This document shows, one piece after another, positions 1 to 5,234 of a stretch of 5,234 nt of DNA. Within the stretch, counting starts at the first letter, position 1; the number at the start of each line of letters is the position of its first letter. The position numbers and the translations under genes were made by a program. Source of the stretch: Bacteroidota bacterium (GTDB taxonomy: Bacteria > Bacteroidota > Bacteroidia > Chitinophagales > Chitinophagaceae); contig JAEZJD010000001.1 in NCBI GenBank assembly GCA_023436425.1, positions 1-5,234 on the forward strand, given 5' to 3'. The notes under the pieces are model-generated. The model searched no databases. It was not told where the DNA came from and was given only the letters and a program-made list of their open reading frames with translations.

Positions 1-143
1 ACACACAGTCGGTCGTCGTAAAGTTCAATGATGAATGGAAACTCCGGCAAATCATGATCGTAGATGCGGTAGCAAGTAATGCTTTGCTTTTTTGCCTGCT
101 TGCTAATGTGCCGAAACACCTTTTGCAACCTGTTGCGAAACAT
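1..143 (-). CDS. RlmI/RlmK-like rRNA methyltransferase, N-terminal fragment (3' end outside window)
   Basis: Only the first 47 complete codons are present, beginning at ATG 141-143 and running off the left edge. The peptide starts MFRNRLQKVFRHISKQAKK and continues with CYRIYDHDLPEFPF and IIELYDD. The pattern NRL-x-K followed by a basic helix and then CYR-x-YD-x-D-x-PE-(F/Y) is what I recognise from the start of the C-terminal (RlmK-type) methyltransferase half of RlmKL/RlmI-like class I SAM-dependent 23S rRNA methyltransferases. The SAM-binding motifs would lie beyond the window. In Bacteroidota such proteins can occur as stand-alone enzymes, which fits a start here. The gene follows the esterase by 10 nt on the same strand, so it probably shares its transcript, although its expected job (ribosome modification) is unrelated to polysaccharide breakdown. 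Assignment rests on a short motif and is from memory of the family. Confidence 0.72.
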   Translation of the reverse strand, partial: MFRNRLQKVFRHISKQAKKQSITCYRIYDHDLPEFPFIIELYDDRLC

Positions 144-153
144 CAAGAATTTA
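144..153 (-). promoter_or_regulatory. 10-nt junction between CE2 esterase and methyltransferase genes
   Basis: The minus strand reads TGA TAA ATTCTTG ATG, with a second in-frame stop directly after the esterase stop. The spacing leaves no room for a terminator or promoter between the genes, which implies shared transcription. No Shine-Dalgarno-like sequence is seen before the ATG. The first eight bases (TGATAAAT) match the junction before the GH5 gene. Confidence 0.55.
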
Positions 154-1266
154 TCACTGCTTTGCTGCATCCAAAAGCAACTTACTGAAGAATGGAATAA
201 GTTGCTCAGCCATAATCGCGTGATCTTCCACGCTTGGGTGATAGCTGCAACCGCGTGGCTGCATAGGTTCGAAGAAAAAAAGTTCTACCTTTTTGACAGC
301 AGACAAACGGTCGATTTGCTCCTTCACAGCCGAAAGGCAATTTTCCAAAAGCTTTCCTTTGGCTCCCGAGACCATCGGACTACTTAGCAGCGCAACCTTT
401 GCCTTGGGATATTTTCCTTTAATTGTTTGTACAAACTGCACATAGGTACTGACAAAAATCGCACTATCAAAAGAGTTGCGCGGTGACTGGTGATCACCTT
501 CACTTATGTCGTTAGTGCCTAATGCAATGCTTACAATGTGAGGTGTAAAGTTTTTGGAGTTCCACAGCTGCGTGGTATACGGTTGAAAATCTACTTTGTC
601 GTACACAGCTGGCAACGAAGGCGACTCCCTGTTCCAGGTGCGGTAAATGCCGTAACCACTTACAGAGCTCAGGACAAACTCGGTATTTAACGCACGTGCA
701 ACACGCGGACCATAGGCTAAATATGCATTATGCTGGTCGTGATACTCTCCTTGGCCGCAAGGAACTTCCGAGGCATCAGCAGCCGCGCCGCATGTAATAC
801 TGTTACCGATAAATTCAATGATTGGTAGTGCATCTCGAACCAAAGGCACCAAGTTCGTTCCCGCAATTTTTTGTATTGCAATATCTCCGGTGTGTGCTTC
901 TGTTGCTTTGTAAATCCAAACTGTGTGTTTTCCCGGGGGTGCAGTTATTGTCAGAGGCTGTTGTAGTGCACGTTCTATTCTGATCTTTTTTTGATACACT
1001 CCATCTAACTCATATTGGATGTAGTTATGGCTTGCCCCATTTGTAAGCGAAACAAACAGCTGCACTCGCGATCCATCAAAGCTGAATCCGAAATGCGCCG
1101 CAGATGTTATTAAGTGAAGCGCTCCTGCCCCATCAACAATTGTCCTACCATAGGCATGTAAATCTTTACCGCTTAAAATTTCTTTTTCTGAACTGATATT
1201 CCTTGTTGATGTGCAACCGGGGCTGAAAAGAAATAAAGTGATGAAGTACAGAACAATTGTTTTCAT
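154..1266 (-). CDS. Putative lipoprotein acetylesterase, CE2-like SGNH hydrolase
   Basis: Carbohydrate acetylesterase resembling CE2, a family that removes acetyl groups (often at O-6) from glucosyl and mannosyl polysaccharides. The 370-residue protein starts with a hydrophobic signal ending FSPGC, so C18 is a probable lipid-anchored cysteine, although the proline makes the lipobox imperfect. Residues about 30-145 form the beta-rich N-terminal jelly-roll domain (YELDGVYQKKI, PPGKHTVWIYKATE). The SGNH domain follows: IEFIGNSIT with nucleophile S156 (codon 799-801), SGYGI (203-207), ALGTND (248-253, N252) and GCSYHPSVEDH with catalytic H343 (codon 238-240). The two-domain order and length fit CE2. 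The residue two before the catalytic histidine is Ser, not Asp, which may mean a Ser-His dyad. The gene starts 4 nt after the GH5 stop and ends with tandem stops TGA TAA, 10 nt before the methyltransferase gene. Family is fairly sure; substrate and anchoring are inferred. Confidence 0.87.
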   Translation of the reverse strand: MKTIVLYFITLFLFSPGCTSTRNISSEKEILSGKDLHAYGRTIVDGAGALHLITSAAHFGFSFDGSRVQLFVSLTNGASHNYIQYELDGVYQKKIRIERALQQPLTITAPPGKHTVWIYKATEAHTGDIAIQKIAGTNLVPLVRDALPIIEFIGNSITCGAAADASEVPCGQGEYHDQHNAYLAYGPRVARALNTEFVLSSVSGYGIYRTWNRESPSLPAVYDKVDFQPYTTQLWNSKNFTPHIVSIALGTNDISEGDHQSPRNSFDSAIFVSTYVQFVQTIKGKYPKAKVALLSSPMVSGAKGKLLENCLSAVKEQIDRLSAVKKVELFFFEPMQPRGCSYHPSVEDHAIMAEQLIPFFSKLLLDAAKQ

Positions 1267-1270
1267 AACG

Positions 1271-2230
1271 TCAGTTCGTTGTGTTGAATTTCCGGATGAG
1301 AGATCGTGTTTTTATCCCCGAATCTTTTAGGTCTTTCTGCTTCCATTTCCCTGTTGACGAAGCCGACTTTTGCAACACAGAACACGTTTCATTTTTGTCG
1401 GAGACAGACCAGGTGACCCAGCTAATATTTCGTTGTTCTGCCCAATCTATCCATGCCAGCCACTCTTCATTATCAATCTTCCCATTGCCTGTAGCTTCCA
1501 TGCCGGCGGATTCGGAGATAAAAATGGGAATGCCTTTTTCCAAAGCATATTCTGCTCGCTTTCGCAGATCTTCTTTGTGTGTGGCTGCATAAAAATGCAG
1601 TGTGTACATAATGTTTTCGAAACCATGCAGAGGATTATCGGCCACCAAGTGGAGATCCTGATCCCAATGTGGACTGCCGACAAGAATTATATTGTCAGGA
1701 TCAATTGACCTGATGGTTTTGATTACTTGTATTGAATATTCTTTAACCTCTTGCCAGGATTCATAATCAGGCTCATTGAAAATTTCGTAAATAACGTTGG
1801 GATACCTACCGTAACGGGTTGCTATTTCAGTAAAAAATTCTTTGGCTTCAGTTAGGTTGACATTGTGGCTGTGCCAATCAATAATCACATAGATATCTTC
1901 TTTGATTGCGGCATCTACTACAGCAATAATCTTTTCTTTGGAAAACTCCGGCTTCTTAATGTATCCGTTAGCAGGCTCCACTCCCATCGCTGCCCTCAAC
2001 ACGTTGCAGTGCCAATCATTTACCAGCCATTCTACTGCTCCTGCGTTGTAAAACCGGGGCCACCAATTGTGCCAGCCAAAGCTCATACCACGCAGCACAA
2101 TAGGAGAATTATGCTGATCTAGTAACTGCGTTTGATTCACCTTCAACTGTCCATGCTTAGTCACAACCTGAGCAGACAAGATGAAACTGCCAAAAACACA
2201 GAAAACAAACAACCAAATTCTTTTCATCAT
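1271..2230 (-). CDS. Secreted GH5 (subfamily 2-like) endo-beta-1,4-glucanase
   Basis: Retaining glycoside hydrolase of family 5, expected to cut internal beta-1,4 links in cellulose or mixed gluco(manno)glucans. The 319-residue protein has a Sec signal peptide (residues 1-20, ending FILSA before Q21). It then has the subfamily 2-type opening GQLKVNQTQLLDQ and LRGMSFGWHNWW. The (beta/alpha)8 barrel carries R79 (VLRAAMG), IIDWHSH (H120), EIFNEP with acid/base E153 (codon 1772-1774), LHFYA (H212, Y214), FISES with nucleophile E240 (codon 1511-1513), and the substrate-platform SWVTWS (W271, W274). All GH5 catalytic residues are intact. The protein is a bare catalytic domain: no CBM, linker or type IX secretion tail. 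It begins MM, and the first ATG is taken; the second would change the product by one residue. It is followed only 4 nt later by the CE2 esterase gene. Activity on beta-1,4-glucan is likely from the family, but mannan or xyloglucan activity is not excluded. Confidence 0.94.
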   Translation of the reverse strand: MMKRIWLFVFCVFGSFILSAQVVTKHGQLKVNQTQLLDQHNSPIVLRGMSFGWHNWWPRFYNAGAVEWLVNDWHCNVLRAAMGVEPANGYIKKPEFSKEKIIAVVDAAIKEDIYVIIDWHSHNVNLTEAKEFFTEIATRYGRYPNVIYEIFNEPDYESWQEVKEYSIQVIKTIRSIDPDNIILVGSPHWDQDLHLVADNPLHGFENIMYTLHFYAATHKEDLRKRAEYALEKGIPIFISESAGMEATGNGKIDNEEWLAWIDWAEQRNISWVTWSVSDKNETCSVLQKSASSTGKWKQKDLKDSGIKTRSLIRKFNTTN

Positions 2231-2239
2231 CTCTATTTA
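2231..2239 (-). promoter_or_regulatory. 9-nt translational coupling junction, SGNH esterase to GH5
   Basis: On the minus strand the esterase stop and GH5 start read TGA TAA ATAGAG ATGATG. The second in-frame stop TAA lies within the spacer, which is too short for an independent promoter, so the GH5 gene must be read from the same message. The purine-rich AGAG just before the first ATG is the only Shine-Dalgarno-like element. Either of the two adjacent ATG codons could be used. Confidence 0.6.
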
Positions 2240-3625
2240 TCATTTCCATTCATCTGTACGGAAGGGAGTGAGAGGCAAACCTTCTTTGCTGAATACATTG
2301 CCAATAGCTGTGTTGCTGAAAGCATAACGCACTGCGACCGGCTGCGGCACCGACTTGCTCCAGACGACTATTGTGTTTCCCACAATTTTGCTTTCGGCAG
2401 GAAAGAAGCGCTGGTCAGCACCTGCAATAAAAAAACCGTTTGGTTTTTCTTTTTGCAGAAATCCATTTTGCGCATTAGAAAAGCTCATTACCACGGTATT
2501 TTTCTTCACTTCCATTGTTCTAAACAATGGACTTTCGACTGCAGAAATGTTTTCTTTACCATAGGTTTTTGCGAGAGCCAGATTTGCCAGTCTGTAGCCA
2601 ACATCTTTTTTGTTTTTCGGGTGAATATCCGCTGTGTCATCGGCAAGATCTGTAGTTACCACGATGCCAGTTTTTGGCACCGACAAAGTTTTTGCCTGCG
2701 CCTCACGGAGCAGGGCGCCGATAGAATTGTTCCCATAGTTGAAAGGCGCCAATTGCACAAAATAAAATGGAAAGTCTTTGTCCCAATGTGAACGCCACGA
2801 GCCAATCAACGTAGAAAGCAGCTGATGGTAGGAAGCATTCGTGCCTGTGTTGGTTTCGCCCTGGTACCAGATAGCACCTGCAATACTGAAGTTGGTGACT
2901 GGCGCAAGCATTGAGTTATACGCATAGCCGGGTGTGACCGGCCACCACTTCGAAGAATTTAGTTTTTGAGCTGCAGATTTGAGAACAGAATTGTTGATCA
3001 CTTCTTCAGCAGGCGTCCATACTTCGGCAGGTGTTCCGCCCCAACTTGCATGTATTAATCCAACCGGCACATTCAAATCTGAATTTAATTTCTTACCGAA
3101 ATAATAAGCAACAGCACTGAACCATTTCACGCTGTTACTATCGCATTGCATCCATGTGCCTTCGCCTTTTTCCTGTGGCGTATCTGCTGTGCTTTTGGGA
3201 ATATGGAAAAATCGAATGTTCGGATTAAAGGCGTTTGCTACATCCTGTTTCATCTGCGGAATGCCCCAGGTGTAATTCATCTCCATATTCGATTGTCCTG
3301 AACAAATCCAGACTTCACCTACCAACACATTGTCAAGAGTGATGGAATTGTATCCCTTAACTGTAATCGTGTAAGGACCGCCGGCAGCTGGTGTTTCAAC
3401 TGCAAGCTGCCACTTTCCATTTCCGTCGCCAATAGTTGAATCAACTTTGTTATTCCACGACGTAGTGATGATTATTTTTTCAGCCGCATCAGACCAGCCC
3501 CACAACTTAACAGAAGATTTTTGTTGCAATACCATGTTACTACTGATGACAGCCGGAAGCCTGACGTTTGCATGAGCAGATTGAAGACCGAAAACAATTG
3601 TAATCGCTAAAAGAAGATTTTTCAT
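2240..3625 (-). CDS. Secreted SGNH acetylesterase, sialate O-acetylesterase-like
   Basis: Serine esterase expected to remove O-acetyl groups from a carbohydrate. The 461-residue protein starts with a Sec signal peptide (residues 1-19, ending SAHA before N20), so it should be periplasmic or exported. Residues about 20-100 form a beta-sandwich domain typical of the family (NMVLQQ, VKLWGWS). The SGNH core follows: GQSNM with nucleophile S112 (codon 3290-3292), HASWGGTPAEVW (192-203), IWYQGETN (252-259), and DIHP with the presumed catalytic H335 and nearby D333. A C-terminal beta-rich part ends with LPLTPFRTDEW. Length is normal for compact Bacteroidota members. The family name comes from sialate deacetylation, but many bacterial homologues sit among plant-polysaccharide genes, and some relatives (CE20) act on acetylated xyloglucan. 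With cellulase-type genes on both sides, a hemicellulose or glucan acetylesterase is more likely than a sialic acid role. This is inferred from context. The gene ends with tandem stops TGA TAA, 9 nt before the GH5 gene. Confidence 0.9.
   Translation of the reverse strand: MKNLLLAITIVFGLQSAHANVRLPAVISSNMVLQQKSSVKLWGWSDAAEKIIITTSWNNKVDSTIGDGNGKWQLAVETPAAGGPYTITVKGYNSITLDNVLVGEVWICSGQSNMEMNYTWGIPQMKQDVANAFNPNIRFFHIPKSTADTPQEKGEGTWMQCDSNSVKWFSAVAYYFGKKLNSDLNVPVGLIHASWGGTPAEVWTPAEEVINNSVLKSAAQKLNSSKWWPVTPGYAYNSMLAPVTNFSIAGAIWYQGETNTGTNASYHQLLSTLIGSWRSHWDKDFPFYFVQLAPFNYGNNSIGALLREAQAKTLSVPKTGIVVTTDLADDTADIHPKNKKDVGYRLANLALAKTYGKENISAVESPLFRTMEVKKNTVVMSFSNAQNGFLQKEKPNGFFIAGADQRFFPAESKIVGNTIVVWSKSVPQPVAVRYAFSNTAIGNVFSKEGLPLTPFRTDEWK
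2511..2531. repeat. Perfect 9-bp inverted repeat with 3-nt loop inside the SGNH esterase gene
   Basis: The arms TCCATTGTT (2511-2519) and AACAATGGA (2523-2531) are exact reverse complements separated by CTA. The element lies fully inside codons for residues around 365-372 of the esterase (SPLFRTME). No T-run follows on either strand, so it is not a classical terminator. It may be chance or an mRNA hairpin. Confidence 0.5.
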
Positions 3626-3663
3626 TTTCTATTTTTTTATAGGAGATGCTGTTTATTCATCGT
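3626..3663 (-). promoter_or_regulatory. 38-nt intergenic leader between GH9 and the SGNH esterase
   Basis: This is the longest non-coding gap in the window. Read on the minus strand, it ends in an A/T-rich run (CTATAAAAAAATAGAAA) directly before the ATG of the next gene. A-rich leaders without a strong Shine-Dalgarno sequence are typical of Bacteroidota translation initiation. I see no TAnnTTTG-type -7 element of the Bacteroidota promoter, and no hairpin followed by a T-run. It is best read as a leader within one transcript, not as a promoter or terminator. Confidence 0.45.
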
Positions 3664-5234
3664 TTATTGCTTCATTCCTGCTTCTCTTTTCACCAGTCCC
3701 GCTTCTTTCTTTAACGCTTCGATTGCTCCCGACAAATACACGATTGGCGCCTGCCAGTTGATTGCAATTTCATTTGAGGCATAGGAACAAACATCATCCA
3801 CGTAAGCAGTTTCAACATCTTTGAAAGGATAGTTGCATTTGTCCTGCATTCCTACATTTGGGCCGCCGACAAGCAAGCCGGGAACAGGATCAACGATGCC
3901 GTCCGCTTCGGATTGGCGATGATGAGGATGCATCGGCGTTTTTGCACCTATTCCTGTAATGAATGAATATCCTGTTGCGTTTCTGCCAAGAATGTAATCA
4001 AGATTAGATACGGCGTCGTATAAGAACTTGTTATTCCTCGTGATAAGGTATGCCTGAATGAGGAGAATGCCCTGATTGCCGGCAACTGAATTCCCGCCCC
4101 AATTGTAGTCTTTCGGCGACTGCCCCATCACTGTCGCGAATGCATTTTTTCCCGCTCTAGTTGAGAAGCTATTGGCAATTTTTAGCACCGAATCTTTCAT
4201 TGCCGACAGAATTTTTCCCGCAGATGAAGGAAGACGCTTCTCAGCACGAATCACTGAATAATAACCAAGCATCGCCACATTTCCCCACGAAGGCAGATGG
4301 GCAGAGTCGCTCATCCTTTGCTTCAAAGCGTTCAGGTACTTATCACCTTTTGTTGTGGCAAATAATTCTGCCGCCGCCCAAAGCCATTCGTCTTTCACAC
4401 TTCTGTCGCCGTATGCTCCGGTGGTTACTTCAGGTTTAAACCTTTTATTTATTTCTGTCTGGTTGTACAAGATCGCGGGGTTGTTTTCGGCCCAGGCCCA
4501 CGCTTTGGTTGACGCAATCAGGCAACTATCGGCAAGATTTGGAAATTGCTTTTTATATTTCTGTAGAATCCGCGCCGCCTGTGCTGTAACTGCTGCAAAA
4601 TCCAGTGTGGCAGCGGTGCTTTTCTGTACCACGTACCTGGCCTCTTTTGTAACGCCGGGCATGACCATTCCATCAAATATTGCGTTAGTGCATTTGTGAT
4701 AGACGCCGCCGTCGTTTGGGTCCTGCATTGTCAGCATCCAGCGCAGATTGTACAATGCTTCATTCAAAATGTCGGGTACGTCATCATTGCTTTCAGGAAT
4801 GTTGACGTTTAGTTTTTCAAAAAACAAAGGAAAATCTTCAAGGGCGGACAGCAGCGTTCCCATTGTAATCCCGCTGTTCACGATGTATTTATTGTAATCG
4901 CCTGCATCGTACCAACCGCCACGAGATGGTATGATTGTTCCTGCAGGACGGTGACCGTCTTCGGCGGAAGGATGCACATATACTATATTGTCCGGGTGAC
5001 CTGCAGATCGATGCCATTTGCCTGCATAATTCGCCTCAAGTGGCATGTCGCTTCGTTGATAATAAAAACCTTTCAGCGTCGCCTGAGCCACACCGTTCAT
5101 GGCATCAGCAGTAATTTTAAAGACGTGGGATGTGCCGACACCCGGAACAGCAACTACGAAGCTTCCCCCCTTTGTTAATGAAGAAAATTCTGCCAAACGC
5201 GTGGTTGTATTTGAATATTGTGACTGCCTTGGGG
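3664..5234 (-). CDS. GH9 family cellulase (endo-beta-1,4-glucanase-like), 5' end outside window
   Basis: Inverting glycoside hydrolase of family 9, expected to cut beta-1,4-glucan chains (cellulose or related glucans) in the periplasm or outside the cell. The frame is open up to the window edge. Residues here are counted from the first complete codon (5232-5230), giving 522 visible residues. Residues about 1-42 (key stretch FSSLTKGGSFVV) look like the end of the N-terminal Ig-like CelD_N domain. The catalytic (alpha/alpha)6 domain follows from about residue 50. It holds the DAGD motif (D109 and D112, codons 4906-4908 and 4897-4899), YILGRN, HPHHR (435-439) and a C-terminal NE with the presumed general acid E488 (codon 3769-3771). 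All hallmark GH9 residues are therefore present. A TTG at 5194-5196 is in frame but lies inside the Ig-like domain, so it is not taken as the start. The gene ends with TAA, 38 nt before the next gene. The signal peptide and promoter are not visible. Family assignment is firm; the exact substrate is unknown. Confidence 0.95.
   Translation of the reverse strand, partial: PRQSQYSNTTTRLAEFSSLTKGGSFVVAVPGVGTSHVFKITADAMNGVAQATLKGFYYQRSDMPLEANYAGKWHRSAGHPDNIVYVHPSAEDGHRPAGTIIPSRGGWYDAGDYNKYIVNSGITMGTLLSALEDFPLFFEKLNVNIPESNDDVPDILNEALYNLRWMLTMQDPNDGGVYHKCTNAIFDGMVMPGVTKEARYVVQKSTAATLDFAAVTAQAARILQKYKKQFPNLADSCLIASTKAWAWAENNPAILYNQTEINKRFKPEVTTGAYGDRSVKDEWLWAAAELFATTKGDKYLNALKQRMSDSAHLPSWGNVAMLGYYSVIRAEKRLPSSAGKILSAMKDSVLKIANSFSTRAGKNAFATVMGQSPKDYNWGGNSVAGNQGILLIQAYLITRNNKFLYDAVSNLDYILGRNATGYSFITGIGAKTPMHPHHRQSEADGIVDPVPGLLVGGPNVGMQDKCNYPFKDVETAYVDDVCSYASNEIAINWQAPIVYLSGAIEALKKEAGLVKREAGMKQ

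Noticed and set aside
79..387. Plus-strand open frames at 3-188 and 79-387 opposite the CE2 3' end and methyltransferase start
   Set aside because: The minus strand carries recognisable protein motifs in both genes here, and the plus-strand products have no family features.
1447..1683. Minus-strand 78-codon frame overlapping GH5 in another frame
   Set aside because: It lies wholly inside the GH5 gene, whose frame holds the catalytic residues; it is an out-of-frame shadow.
2132..2791. Plus-strand open frame of 219 codons opposite the SGNH esterase and the GH5 start
   Set aside because: It is antisense to two genes with complete catalytic motifs, spans their junction, and its product is rich in Cys, His and Phe with no recognisable domain; it is a shadow of the minus-strand coding.
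3626..3663. Possible terminator or internal promoter in the 38-nt gap
   Set aside because: Only a 4-bp GATG/CATC pairing without a T-run is seen, and no TAnnTTTG element is present.
4947..4959. Short palindrome GACGGTGACCGTC
   Set aside because: It is 6 bp with one central base, lies within conserved GH9 coding sequence and is of a size expected by chance.
5194..5196. TTG as the start codon of the GH9 gene
   Set aside because: The frame stays open upstream to the window edge, the residues before the TTG (YSNTTTR) continue the Ig-like domain, and starting here would delete most of that domain and any signal peptide.

Overview
The window reads as a piece of a polysaccharide-degradation operon from a member of the Bacteroidota, most likely a Chitinophagaceae-like or related environmental group. 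The reasons are the style of the encoded proteins (Bacteroidota-type GH5 and GH9 cellulases, sialate-O-acetylesterase-like protein, short N-terminal signal sequences), moderate GC content, A-rich leaders without clear Shine-Dalgarno sequences, and very tight gene spacing. The taxonomic call is an inference from protein style; no rRNA or phylogenetic marker long enough to place it is present.

All five genes lie on the minus strand, so the reading order runs from high to low coordinates. First is a GH9 cellulase (3664-5234) whose 5' part lies outside the window. After 38 nt comes a secreted SGNH acetylesterase of the sialate-O-acetylesterase type (2240-3625). After 9 nt comes a secreted GH5 (subfamily 2-like) endoglucanase (1271-2230). 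After 4 nt comes a putative lipoprotein acetylesterase of CE2 type (154-1266). After 10 nt comes the beginning of an RlmI/RlmK-like rRNA methyltransferase (1-143), cut off by the window edge. Coding density is near 99 percent. There is no gap above 40 nt, no RNA gene, no mobile element and no CRISPR array. No terminator or consensus promoter is visible.

The four carbohydrate-active genes make a coherent set: two beta-1,4-glucan-cleaving enzymes alternate with two deacetylases. This suggests an acetylated beta-1,4-linked glucan-containing polymer (acetylated glucomannan, xyloglucan or acetylated cellulose) as the substrate. That is an inference; the catalytic residues are all visible, but substrate specificity cannot be read from sequence alone. 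No SusC/SusD pair, regulator, CBM or type IX secretion tail is seen inside the window. The last gene is a housekeeping-type methyltransferase that appears to be attached to the operon's tail. I see no clearly undescribed system; the most interesting points are the GH5-CE2 gene pair that mirrors a known fused enzyme, the alternating hydrolase/esterase layout, and the methyltransferase hitch-hiking at the end.
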